NCBI RefSeq assembly: GCF_049060325.1
Contig: NZ_JBMGPW010000002.1
Location: 124,001 to 188,000 of the forward strand
DNA from: Vescimonas sanitatis
Lineage (GTDB): Bacteria; Bacillota; Clostridia; Oscillospirales; Oscillospiraceae
Length of the DNA: 64,000 nucleotides
Reading direction: 5' to 3'
The position numbers and the translations under genes are program-made. A model generated the notes under the pieces. The model made no database searches, was not told the origin of the DNA, and worked only from the letters and a program-made list of their open reading frames with translations. Positions 16,539-24,214 of the stretch are shown here, piece after piece; the first letter of the stretch is position 1, and each line of letters opens with the position of its first letter.

Positions 16539-17408
16539 TTACAGCGCCCGCAAAAACTCCGGCTTCAGGTCCCGGCGACCGTCCAGCGCCGCGGCGATCT
16601 GCGCCAGCAGCGCCTCCCGGTCACCGTTCAGTGTGCCCTTCAGCGTCAGATAGTTGCTGGCGTGGTTGGCGCGGAACACGGTTCCTTCGCTGTCCACGTG
16701 CTGTAAAAACAGCTCTGTTTCCTTCAGTACCTCCAGGGGGCTGAGCAGCGTAAAGCTGCCCTCCCGCACCCAGGCCTCCAGCGGCGTTCCCGGCTCCACC
16801 ATCAGCGTCAGCAGCCCCAGATAGTCCGGCTTCATTTCGCTGACGGCTCTGGCCGTGTCCGCGGCGTGCTCCCGCCAGTGTGCCACGCTCCCCAGCCCGG
16901 AGATGGCCGTCACCGACAGCGCCAGCCCGCACCGCCGGGCCTTCTGCCCCGCCGCCACGATCTCCGCCGCCGTGTGGCCCTTCTGCATCTTCTCCAGCAC
17001 CGCGTCGCACCCGGACTCCAATCCCATATACACCATCTGCAGGCCCTTGCTCCGCAGCAGGCGCAGCTCGTCCTCGGATTTGATCTGTAGGCTGGTGGGG
17101 GAGGCGTAGCATGTTACCCGCTGGCACTCCGGAAACAGCCCATAGACCAGCCCCAATATCTCCACCAGGTCGCCGGTCCTCCGCATCAGTGCGTCCCCAT
17201 CCGCCAGAAAGACACGCTCCACCCGGCGGTATACCCGCCGTGCCAGCTCGAAGTCCGCCCGGATCTCGTCCATGGGCCGCATGGCAAAGTGCTTGTCGTC
17301 GTACATATCACAGAAGGCGCACCTGTTGTGGCTGCACCCGTAGGTCACCTGCACGATCAGGCTGTACGCCTCGCTGGGCGGTCGGTATACCTTTCCCTTA
17401 TAACGCAT
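16539..17408 (-). CDS. radical SAM protein
   Basis: The 289-residue start at 17408 has AAAGGAG eight bases upstream; another ATG two codons earlier is too close to that site. The N-terminal YGCSHNRCAFCDMY supplies the three cysteines of the SAM-bound [4Fe-4S] cluster, with four residues between the first two rather than the usual three. Further signatures are VFLADGDALMRRTGDLVEIL, GLQMVYMGLESGCDAVLEKM and AISGLG, which place it in the Elp3/MiaB-like branch of unassigned radical SAM enzymes common in anaerobes. The reaction is unknown. It diverges from the OB-fold gene with 110 bases between starts. Confidence 0.85.
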   Translation of the reverse strand: MRYKGKVYRPPSEAYSLIVQVTYGCSHNRCAFCDMYDDKHFAMRPMDEIRADFELARRVYRRVERVFLADGDALMRRTGDLVEILGLVYGLFPECQRVTCYASPTSLQIKSEDELRLLRSKGLQMVYMGLESGCDAVLEKMQKGHTAAEIVAAGQKARRCGLALSVTAISGLGSVAHWREHAADTARAVSEMKPDYLGLLTLMVEPGTPLEAWVREGSFTLLSPLEVLKETELFLQHVDSEGTVFRANHASNYLTLKGTLNGDREALLAQIAAALDGRRDLKPEFLRAL

Positions 17409-17518
17409 GGTCATCACTCCTTTTGCTGTATTATGCCATACTTTGAACGCTTTGAAAAGGGGGCATATTCCAGCCCCGCCCCACATAGGCTGTGACATCT
17501 CAACAAACGAGGTGTGCT

Positions 17519-18133
17519 ATGGAGCTGAATTACAACCGCGTGGAGCTGCGGGGCGTGGCCGAGGACGCGCCGGTGCTGTCCCATGTGAACCACGGCTGTG
17601 CGTTCTACCGCTTTACCCTGTCCGTCCTGCGCCTGTCCGGTCAGGCGGACAAGCTGCCCGTCATCGTCCCCCGGCCGCTTCTGCTGCTGACGCCGGTGTC
17701 TCCCGGCGACGGCGTACATATCACCGGCCAGCTGCGTTCCTTCAACAACAAAAGCGGCCAGGGCAGCCGTCTGGTCATCTCCACCTTCGCCCAGACGCTG
17801 ACCCATGACGCCGGCGAACCGCTGAACCGCATTTTCCTCAGCGGCGTGCTGTGCAAGCAGCCCGCCCTCCGCCGTACGCCCCTTGGCCGCGAGATATGCG
17901 ACATGATCCTGGCGGTGAACCGCCGCTACGGCCGCGCCGACTACCTGCCCTGCATCGCCTGGGGCGCCGTGGCCCAGCAGGTGTCCCTGCTGCACACCGG
18001 TGCCCGGCTCACCGCCGAGGGTCGGGTCCAGAGCCGTGTCTACTCCAAAACGGAGAACGGCGTCACCACCGACCGCACTGCCTACGAGGTATCCATCATG
18101 CGTCCGGCGGAGCGGACGGAATTCCCGGAATGA
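17519..18133 (+). CDS. single-stranded DNA-binding protein with two OB-fold repeats
   Basis: The 204 residues from the ATG at 17519 (GAGG seven bases upstream) read as two similar OB-fold halves. Half one is about residues 5-105 (NRVELRGVAEDAP...FYRFTLSVLRLSG...GDGVHITGQLRSF). Half two is about 110-195 (NRIFLSGVLCKQPALRRTPLG...DMILAVNRRYGRADYLPCIAWG...RLTAEGRVQSRVYSK). The second half is closer to canonical SSB. The acidic C-terminal tip of a replicative SSB is absent (it ends ERTEFPE, weakly acidic), so this is likely an accessory paralogue. No operon partner is evident. Confidence 0.75.
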   Translation: MELNYNRVELRGVAEDAPVLSHVNHGCAFYRFTLSVLRLSGQADKLPVIVPRPLLLLTPVSPGDGVHITGQLRSFNNKSGQGSRLVISTFAQTLTHDAGEPLNRIFLSGVLCKQPALRRTPLGREICDMILAVNRRYGRADYLPCIAWGAVAQQVSLLHTGARLTAEGRVQSRVYSKTENGVTTDRTAYEVSIMRPAERTEFPE

Positions 18134-18265
18134 CGCGCTTCCTCCGTCCATTCCCGCCCATTCTGCGGCGCTGTCCGCGCCGAAAAACCGGCATTCTCCC
18201 TGTTGCGCCCCGGCTGGTATTATGGTAAAATTCCTGTAAAGAAGTATGTTATAAGGAGAGCCTCC

Positions 18266-19669
18266 ATGCGCCATTCCAGCCATCTGCATCTGCATTTCCA
18301 CACCCACCACCGCGCCGCCCGTTATGACGTGGACATGACCAAGGGCAGCATCACAAAGCATCTGATCAACTTTGCCCTGCCGCTGATGGTGGGCAATCTT
18401 TTTCAGCAGCTCTACAACATGGTGGATACCTGGGTGGTGGGCAACTACGTCAGCAACGAGGCCTTTTCCGCCGTGGGTACCGTCACCCCTATTATCAACA
18501 CGCTTATCGGCTTTTTCCTGGGATTGTCCAGCGGCGCCGGCGTGGTCATCAGCCAGTATTACGGCGCCGGCCGCGAGGATAAGGTCCGCCAGGCGGTCCA
18601 CACTTCCCTGGTGCTGACGCTGCTGATGGGCGCGGTCTTCACCGCCGCCGGCATCGCCATGACGCCCCTGATGCTCCGCCTGATGAAGACCCCCGCCGAG
18701 GTGGCACCGGAGCAGACCACCTACCTGACCATCTACTTCGCCGGCGTCATGGGACTGCTGCTCTACAACATGGGCTCCGGCATCCTCCGCGCCGTGGGCG
18801 ATTCACGCCGCCCCTTCTACTTCCTGCTGGTGTCCGCCGTGCTGAACACGGGATTGGACCTGCTCTTCGTGCTGAAATTCGGCATGGGCGTGGAGGGCGT
18901 GGCCTACGCCACCATCATCGCTCAGGCGGTGTCCGCCGCACTGACCATCTGGGTACTCATGCGCGCCGCCGGCTGTATCCGCGTGGAGCTCCGCGCCCTG
19001 CGTATGACCTGGTCCGTCCTCCGTCAGATCGTGTCCGTGGGTATACCCGCCGCCCTGCAAATGGCCATCACCGCTTTCTCCAACGTGTTCGTCCAGGGCT
19101 ATATCAACTATTTCGGCCCGGATTGTATGTCCGGCTGGACGGCCTATACCAAGGTGGACCAGTTGGTGATCCTGCCGGTCCAGTCCATCGCCATGGCCGG
19201 CACCACCTTTGTGGGCCAGAACCTGGGCGTGGGCGACACGGCCCGGGCCAAGAAGGGCGTCCGCACGGCGCTGTACCTGTCCTTCGTGGTGACGGCGGTG
19301 CTGCTGGTGCCGGTGCTGCTGCTGGCCCCGGACCTGACGGCGTTCTTCAACAGCAAGGCCGAGGTGGTGTCCTATGGCGCGTTGCTGCTGCGGCTGCTGT
19401 CACCCTTCTATTTCTTCTTCTGCATCAACCAGATCTACTCCGCCGCCCTCCGCGGCGCGGGCAACAGCCAGGTGCCCATGTGGATCATGCTGGGCTCCTT
19501 CGTGGTCTTCCGCCAGATATACCTCTACATCGTGGCCAACTATGTCTCCAACGAGATCATCCCCATCGCCATGAGCTACCCCGCCGGCTGGTTCGTGTGC
19601 AGCGTGGCCACGCTCATCTACTACCGCTTCTGCAAATTCGACAGCCACCGGCTGGTGGAGGACGTATGA
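18266..19669 (+). CDS. MATE family efflux transporter
   Basis: The 467 residues have twelve predicted membrane helices in two similar halves, with motifs typical of the NorM/DinF superfamily (LPLMVGNLFQQLYNMVDTWVVG, GAGVVISQYYGAG, GSGILRAVGDSRRP, GTTFVGQNLGVGD and YSAALRGAGNSQVP). It should export a cationic compound using sodium or protons. AAGGAG eight bases before the ATG decides the start. The N-terminus has seven His within residues 3-15, unusual for the family and possibly a metal-binding tag. The next gene overlaps its stop. Confidence 0.92.
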   Translation: MRHSSHLHLHFHTHHRAARYDVDMTKGSITKHLINFALPLMVGNLFQQLYNMVDTWVVGNYVSNEAFSAVGTVTPIINTLIGFFLGLSSGAGVVISQYYGAGREDKVRQAVHTSLVLTLLMGAVFTAAGIAMTPLMLRLMKTPAEVAPEQTTYLTIYFAGVMGLLLYNMGSGILRAVGDSRRPFYFLLVSAVLNTGLDLLFVLKFGMGVEGVAYATIIAQAVSAALTIWVLMRAAGCIRVELRALRMTWSVLRQIVSVGIPAALQMAITAFSNVFVQGYINYFGPDCMSGWTAYTKVDQLVILPVQSIAMAGTTFVGQNLGVGDTARAKKGVRTALYLSFVVTAVLLVPVLLLAPDLTAFFNSKAEVVSYGALLLRLLSPFYFFFCINQIYSAALRGAGNSQVPMWIMLGSFVVFRQIYLYIVANYVSNEIIPIAMSYPAGWFVCSVATLIYYRFCKFDSHRLVEDV

Positions 19670-19839
19670 TGGACAAGTGTGAGACCTGCGTGTGGTACGT
19701 CTATGACGAGGACTATGACGATTATATCTGTGACATGGATCTGGACGAGGACGAGCTGGCCCGTTTCCTGGCCGCCGATACCCGATCCTGTCCCTATTGG
19801 CGCCCCGGCGACGACTATATCACCGCGCGAAAGCAATAA
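19666..19839 (+). CDS. DUF6472 family small protein
   Basis: These 57 residues begin MMDKCETCVWYVYDEDYDD, continue with a CDMDLDEDELARFL motif and end with a CPYWRPGDDY segment. Four Cys in two pairs and many Asp/Glu suggest a small metal-binding (zinc-ribbon-like) protein. The family is widespread in gut Clostridia and has no known function. The start overlaps the MATE stop (ATGATGG); the second ATG is equally possible. Co-translation with the exporter is the only hint of role. Confidence 0.8.
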   Translation: MMDKCETCVWYVYDEDYDDYICDMDLDEDELARFLAADTRSCPYWRPGDDYITARKQ

Positions 19840-19845
19840 AACACA

Positions 19846-19869
19846 CCCCCAGGCGGTCCTGCCTGGGGG
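19846..19869 (+). terminator. hairpin after the MATE/DUF6472 operon
   Basis: CCCCCAGGC and GCCTGGGGG around a 6-base loop; no T-run on the plus strand. Confidence 0.55.
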
Positions 19870-19892
19870 ATGCGTGCCTGTTCCGCCGAAAA

Positions 19893-19917
19893 AAACACCA
19901 CCCATTGGGTGGTGTTT
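19893..19917 (-). terminator. terminator of a lost reverse-strand gene
   Basis: AAACACCACCC / GGGTGGTGTTT with a T-run on the minus strand, 22 bases past the stop of the remnant at 19939. Confidence 0.65.
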
Positions 19918-19938
19918 CCTGTTTTCTGCGGTGCCTCG

Positions 19939-20230
19939 TCAGGCCTCACGCTTGCGGCGGCGCAGCAGCGCCGCGGTGCCGGTGTAGCTTATCAGCGCCG
20001 TTACCGCGTAGGGCGGCAGTTCCGCGTCCACCAGCGTCTTTCTGCCAGCAGAATGTAGTAAGCTTTGCGTTCGAGCCTTCACTGACGTTGGGCGAGCTGC
20101 TGTAGTTTCAAGTCTGCCCGCTGGGAAGCTTCGACCAGTCCGGCGTATAGGCGTGCTTGCCGGTGTCCGCATACGGCAGCGTAAGCGCGACGGTGTCAAG
20201 ACCGTCGCGCCAATTCTGAAGCGTGAAGAT
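19939..20230 (-). pseudogene. gene debris: 3' ends of one or two lost genes
   Basis: On the minus strand a coding-like 3' end (…TALISYTGTAALLRRRKREA, stop at 19939) sits in front of an intact terminator. A second short coding-like stretch (QNWRDGLDTVALTLPYADTG, stop at 20108) precedes it in another frame. Neither has a plausible start or length. I cannot name their families. They appear to be tails left by deletion or replacement at the left edge of the accessory island. Confidence 0.4.
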
Positions 20231-20238
20231 TTGACTGC

Positions 20239-20358
20239 GGCAGCGTGGACGGCATCTTCGGAAGCAAGACAAAGGCCGCCGTGCTGGCGTTCCAGAAGGC
20301 CAACGGTCTGGGTGTGGACGGTATCGTCGGCCCCCTGACGTGGGCAAAGCTGGGCTAA
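20239..20358 (+). pseudogene. peptidoglycan-binding domain remnant
   Basis: Forty codons (GSVDGIFGSKTKAAVLAFQK, then a VDGIVGPLTWAKLG end and TAA) match the C-terminal half of a PG_binding_1 domain. The upstream frame closes immediately (TGA at about 20232) and there is no start, so only the tail of a cell-wall hydrolase, probably phage endolysin-like, remains. A good terminator follows, as expected of a real 3' end. Confidence 0.75.
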
Positions 20359-20405
20359 ACGACACGGACGGACGAATTGTCTGCATAGAATAGAACCAAT
20401 ACCGC

Positions 20406-20442
20406 AGGAGGGGGACGGAAGCTTCCGTCCCCCTCCTTTTTC
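20406..20442 (+). terminator. terminator after the peptidoglycan-binding remnant
   Basis: AGGAGGGGGACGGAA pairs with TTCCGTCCCCCTCCT, then five T. Confidence 0.85.
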
Positions 20443-20512
20443 AACGGTTTCAACGAGCAGGGCGCTCCGCATAAGACTAAAAACAAGGCTAAAACCTGTT
20501 TTTGGGCATGAA

Positions 20513-20546
20513 AAAACTCCCGAAACACAGGCGTTTCGGGAGTTTT
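20513..20546 (-). terminator. terminator downstream of the Bro-N gene
   Basis: Fourteen-base arms (AAAACTCCCGAAAC / GTTTCGGGAGTTTT), 6-base loop, T-run on the minus strand; 160 bases past the gene's stop. The 347 bases between 20360 and 20706 hold nothing else I can support. Confidence 0.75.
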
Positions 20547-20706
20547 GGTTGTCATGCTATACCACTGTAGATTTTTGAACCCCCGGCTCAAAAATGCCAT
20601 GTGCAAATTGGAATTCTTAGTTCTTTTTTAACTTTTCTCAAACTTTTTTGATGGGTGCTTTCAAGAACTGCCAATTGGTCGCATGAAAAACCGTTATGCG
20701 AAACAC

Positions 20707-21594
20707 TCATTTTTTCTCTGGCATCTCGCTCATATCCGCGGCTGCCCCTTCCAAAAGGTCAGTCACGACCTGATTAAGTTGCGCGGCGTTCTTTGAGGAG
20801 ATGACCGGCGTATTGGACTGTGACTCAATGTCTTTCCTTGTTCGCCCGGCAACCTGTCCGCCAGCTTTAGCAACTTCCAGATTCTCTTGGAAGGTCGTGG
20901 GCTTTCGATCCTTTGAAAACTGTGTGGTGGTGGCTTCCGCCAGCATATTCAGCACCAACTCCAGCGTGGTCATGTTATCACGAAGGTTTTCCTTTTTCAA
21001 GCCCTTCAGATTTTTGTACTGCCGGGTGGACATCCCCGACCATGCGCGGGAGATCTCATCGGTGAGGATGGCGTACTCCACGCCCTTCTGCACACCGCGG
21101 GCATCCCATTCGTCTGTCAGTTCCTTACGGACCTGAATGGCTTGCAGCCGCTGGTTGATCCACTCGCGGGTATAGCCCTTCTTGAGATAGGTTTCCAACG
21201 CCCGCTCGATGGTCAACTCCGGGTCTATGGTTTCCTCAATGCGCTCCCGACCAACCTGCGCCAGCCATTGCCGGAATGGTTCAGCCTTTGGTGAGGGAAT
21301 GGACTGGATGATACGGAGAAGCTGCTCTGTGTCAGCCACATCAGTCATGCGTTTTCGTCCATCCGAGGCGGTCATTTTCAACTGCTTACAATTTGTAAGC
21401 AGTTGGCCTGCGCCCTCATTATTCAGCCGCTTCTTTAATACTGCCCAATATGTACTGGCATGACGGGCATCTGGCTGATCTGTCAAAACCGCAACAACAT
21501 CGACAACGGAAAAGTACCATTCTTCCTTTTCCTCGTCCCACGCCGTGCGGATACGCTTGTCCTCAAATAATTGAATCTTGTCGTTCTGGCTCAC
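20707..21594 (-). CDS. Bro-N / DinD-like DNA-damage-associated protein
   Basis: The 295 residues from a GTG start have GAGGTG seven bases upstream. The N-terminal Bro-N domain (about 5-100: IQLFEDKRIRTAWDEEKEEW, then FSVVDVVAVLTD and YWAVLKKRL) is typical of phage antirepressors. The C-terminal two thirds (PELTIERALETYLKKGYTRE, GVEYAILTDEISRAWSGMS, a KNLKGLKKENLRDNM segment, then FQENLEVAKAGGQVAGRTR) resembles E. coli DinD-type proteins. Such genes travel on prophages and islands and may act as regulators or modulate recombination. It lies on the same strand as the KilA-N pair, 89 bases downstream, with insertion-sequence-like repeats between. Confidence 0.82.
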   Translation of the reverse strand: MSQNDKIQLFEDKRIRTAWDEEKEEWYFSVVDVVAVLTDQPDARHASTYWAVLKKRLNNEGAGQLLTNCKQLKMTASDGRKRMTDVADTEQLLRIIQSIPSPKAEPFRQWLAQVGRERIEETIDPELTIERALETYLKKGYTREWINQRLQAIQVRKELTDEWDARGVQKGVEYAILTDEISRAWSGMSTRQYKNLKGLKKENLRDNMTTLELVLNMLAEATTTQFSKDRKPTTFQENLEVAKAGGQVAGRTRKDIESQSNTPVISSKNAAQLNQVVTDLLEGAAADMSEMPEKK

Positions 21595-21632
21595 TTGTTT
21601 TCACCTCAATCTCATCGACTTATATGTTTACG

Positions 21633-21667
21633 GGGGACATTCTCGGTATAACATAGCCAGGGGACAT
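21633..21667. repeat. paired GGGGACAT repeats, possible insertion-sequence end
   Basis: Direct copies of GGGGACAT at 21633-21640 and 21660-21667, 27 bases apart, lie in an A/T-rich gap between two genes. Repeated TGTCCCC motifs are common at IS21/IS481-type ends, but no transposase is present. Confidence 0.3.
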
Positions 21668-21683
21668 CAACTCCAATTTTTTA

Positions 21684-22751
21684 TTAATTCTGCTCGAAGA
21701 TGTTCCAGATTGTATTCCATGATTCCAGCATCAGTTTCTGGGGTGCCTTAATTGAAAATCGTGATGCAACTTCAAATTCTTCAACAGGATCTGAAACTTT
21801 TGCAGGCGCACAGTAATAGTGGATTTCCCGGATGGATGGATTTTGGGCAATCGCTCTGTTAATATGCTGATCGTTTTCCCCGCTATATCCAAAAATATCA
21901 ATGCGTCCAGCATTTGCATTTTGGAGTTGAGATAAGTAAATCTGAAAAATTGTCATAGGGGATTCGAGTGGGAATTGAATTGGAAATGTAAATCCTCCGC
22001 CAAGCTTCATTTCTTCTTCCTTTTCTTCTCCGCTAATTCCCCAAATCAAACAGGCATCATCTGGGCCTAATAGAGTGTCAGAGCGCTTCTGTCTATCTTG
22101 TTTTTTGTAAAAGAAGCCTCCATGCAGATGCTTTATTTCATCTGTTTGAAGGACATCATCTAAAACGCAATCATAATTTGTTGTGAAAATCATTTTGTAA
22201 TCAGACAGCCATCTCTTTAATTGCTCTACTTTTGCTTTGCCTAACGTGTCTTTTCCCCACTTACCATTATTATAACAAATTCTACTTGCTGCCCGCTTTA
22301 ATTCGGCTTGATCTTCTTTCGTGAAATCCCCTCTTTGACAAAAAAGCTCAATTATTTTTAAGAGGCTCTCCACATTGGATATTTCATCATTTTGTGTTTC
22401 ATATATAAGTCCATATGTTTGGAAGAGGATGGTGGAAACTGTCTGAGCATCATTAAAGCCAAGTTTTCGAAGCTGGTCCTCAATATGCGAAAGTAGTGTT
22501 GGATTATATGGTCTATCTGTGATTGGTCCGCCGTACCCTTCTTCGCCGCAAAAACCATCGCCAGAATATCCCCACGATACAGCACTATATTGAACGCTGT
22601 CTACTTTATTGCGGAAAGGCGCAAACAATTTATCCGCCTTATCAAAGAGGCGCGGAATTTCCTCTTTGATTTTCTTCATCATAGCTTTGTGTTGATATTC
22701 AGGAATAAGGTTAGCTGTTAATCCGTTCCCCACGATCAGAATTTTTTCCAT
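21684..22751 (-). CDS. SIR2/AbiH-like protein, candidate defence effector
   Basis: The 355-residue start at 22751 has GGGGTGA seven bases upstream; an in-frame opening 12 codons earlier lacks a site. The N-terminal strand-loop KILIVGNGLTANLIPEY fits a nucleotide-binding glycine loop. The middle has KMIFTTNYDCVLDDVL followed by KHLHGGFF, the TTNYD...HG pair seen in SIR2-like and AbiH proteins. The C-terminus has RIDIFGYSGENDQHINRAI, like the closing G-S...D motif of those families. SIR2-like proteins in defence systems degrade NAD; AbiH blocks phage. No membrane segment is visible. It follows a KilA-N gene by 36 bases and is AT-richer than the core genome. Family call is by eye. Confidence 0.6.
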   Translation of the reverse strand: MEKILIVGNGLTANLIPEYQHKAMMKKIKEEIPRLFDKADKLFAPFRNKVDSVQYSAVSWGYSGDGFCGEEGYGGPITDRPYNPTLLSHIEDQLRKLGFNDAQTVSTILFQTYGLIYETQNDEISNVESLLKIIELFCQRGDFTKEDQAELKRAASRICYNNGKWGKDTLGKAKVEQLKRWLSDYKMIFTTNYDCVLDDVLQTDEIKHLHGGFFYKKQDRQKRSDTLLGPDDACLIWGISGEEKEEEMKLGGGFTFPIQFPLESPMTIFQIYLSQLQNANAGRIDIFGYSGENDQHINRAIAQNPSIREIHYYCAPAKVSDPVEEFEVASRFSIKAPQKLMLESWNTIWNIFEQN

Positions 22752-22787
22752 AGTTTCATCACCCCACCTTACCAACACAAGGTTCAT

Positions 22788-23396
22788 TCATCTCAATTTC
22801 GTTCTATCCAGCGACAGCTTCAGCAACTGCATCTTAAATTCCGGGGCGATCCATGAGGCAAACTCGCAGGCGATCATCGGATGAGCAAATGTTCCTCCGT
22901 TTTTCTCCTGCTTGGAAACGATGCCGATTGCCTTTGTCTGGTCGATCCATAGCTTTGGCGTCAACGTAAATGAGGCAGTTTTCTTTCTCTTTAAAAGTTC
23001 TGCATAACCAGTCTCACTATAATTCGGATTATTCTCCTGCTCCCACAGATTCAAAAATGCTAAAGTATTTCCGCTCCTCAGCCAACTCTGTATCACATAT
23101 CCCGGAGCATCCTCGCTGTGAGCTCGGGCGACCTCAGTCAGAGAAATGTAACCTTCCTCCTGCTTTTTCCCCTGTGATTCCAGGCCTTTCCTCCGTTTTG
23201 CTCGTTCCAACACCTCTTGCTTACTTCTTCCATAACCGGCAAGATTCGAGAGCATATATTCGGCAATATCGTTTTCCCGCGCGATTCGCAATATAACTCG
23301 ATCCCGTTCCTCGCAGGTAATGTTGCCCTCAGCTACAAGGTGTTCCAGCATAAGTCCAATTCCGTACATATCCACCAGATTCAATTTCTTTGCCAC
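22788..23396 (-). CDS. KilA-N domain protein
   Basis: I start at a GTG eight bases after GAGAGG; an ATG two codons earlier is only two bases from the site. Residues about 1-75 form a helical region with an Arg/Lys-rich linker (KQEVLERAKRRKGLESQGKK). The KilA-N domain occupies about 80-200: YISLTEVARAHSEDAPG, VIQSWLRSGNTLAFLNLWE, LWIDQTKAIGIVSKQEKNG and GGTFAHPMIACEFASWI. KilA-N proteins bind DNA or act as phage antirepressors or toxins. Here it is first in a two-gene unit with a SIR2/AbiH-like protein, so it may sense infection or regulate the effector (inference). Confidence 0.8.
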   Translation of the reverse strand: MAKKLNLVDMYGIGLMLEHLVAEGNITCEERDRVILRIARENDIAEYMLSNLAGYGRSKQEVLERAKRRKGLESQGKKQEEGYISLTEVARAHSEDAPGYVIQSWLRSGNTLAFLNLWEQENNPNYSETGYAELLKRKKTASFTLTPKLWIDQTKAIGIVSKQEKNGGTFAHPMIACEFASWIAPEFKMQLLKLSLDRTKLR

Positions 23397-23451
23397 ACAC
23401 ATCACCTCTCAAGGTCATTGTAGCATAACTTTCAGTGTTGTAAAAGACAAA

Positions 23452-23805
23452 TTAAATCTGAACCATAGCAGGGGAAACATAACGTATGTCTTTCCTCGGT
23501 GAACCCTCCTTGTCGTAGTCAATATTACAGCGGGCAGCCTTCTCAAATTGGACATCCAGAAATTTCTCCAGGCCGACAATAGCCACATATTTGCCGTTTG
23601 AAAGAAGGTGATCTACCGCAGCGCGGGTCCATTTCGTCTTTCCGGTCGGAGAAGATATTTGTTTTGAGTAAAGCATATCCACCACTTTTCCCAAACTTGC
23701 TCCTGCCATATAGAACTCGAAAATCATGGATACGATATTTGCTTCATACTCGTTGACTCTAAGTGTCCCTCCGCTGATCAACACAAAACCATATGGTATT
23801 CTCAT
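23452..23805 (-). CDS. truncated serine recombinase (recombinase domain only)
   Basis: This 117-residue frame has a strong AGGAGG eight bases upstream. It holds the middle 'recombinase' domain of large serine recombinases (RIPYGFVLISGG, EANIVSMIFEFYMAGASLGK, SKQISSPTGKTKW, AAVDHLLSNGKYVAIVG) but neither the N-terminal resolvase domain with its catalytic Ser nor the zinc/coiled-coil end. Alone it cannot recombine DNA. It may be a remnant of the element that brought the island or a stand-alone DNA-binding derivative; small proteins of this shape recur in gut Clostridia. Confidence 0.7.
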   Translation of the reverse strand: MRIPYGFVLISGGTLRVNEYEANIVSMIFEFYMAGASLGKVVDMLYSKQISSPTGKTKWTRAAVDHLLSNGKYVAIVGLEKFLDVQFEKAARCNIDYDKEGSPRKDIRYVSPAMVQI

Positions 23806-23952
23806 GTTTTATTCCTCCTAAAAACAAAACTTCCCATGTGTTACCTCGTTCAAGAGATAAAACATAGGAATACAGATTATTTCATTTTCTCTTTTGCCGT
23901 TATTCTGCATAGTTTTCGGGCCGAGTTTATGCGATTTACATGCTAAAAAAGC

Positions 23953-23995
23953 AAAAGCTGTGTATAACTTACGTTATACACAGCTTTTGTCTAAT
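23953..23995 (-). terminator. terminator of tRNA-Cys
   Basis: A perfect 16-bp stem (AAAAGCTGTGTATAAC / GTTATACACAGCTTTT) with a 4-base loop and T-runs on both strands directly follows the tRNA. It also insulates the island on its left. Confidence 0.85.
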
Positions 23996-23996
23996 T

Positions 23997-24071
23997 TGGA
24001 GGTGACACCCGGATTTGAACCGGGGAATGAGGGTTTTGCAGACCCTTGCCTTACCACTTGGCTATGTCACC
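23997..24071 (-). tRNA. tRNA-Cys (GCA)
   Basis: Minus strand: acceptor GGTGACA / TGTCACC, discriminator T, encoded CCA, D-arm AGCCAAGTGGTAAGGC, anticodon GCA at 24037-24039 in CTGCAAA, T-arm CCGGTTCAAATCCGG. All stems pair. It borders the accessory island, so its 3' end is a possible attachment site; I saw no second copy of that end nearby. Confidence 0.95.
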
Positions 24072-24086
24072 GTGTCAGCGAAAATC

Positions 24087-24116
24087 ATTATACTATATAC
24101 CGTCGGCCCTTGTCAA
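24087..24116 (-). promoter_or_regulatory. tRNA-Cys promoter
   Basis: Minus strand: TTGACA, 18 bases, TATAAT, about 15 bases before the mature 5' end. Confidence 0.75.
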
Positions 24117-24214
24117 GAGTGAAATGCCCGTTGAAACGGGATTTCTTTCATTGCTTTTGATGTTACTTCACGGTCGTCTTTGCTGCAGCCTCAGAAAAAA
24201 CTGCAAAAAGAAAT

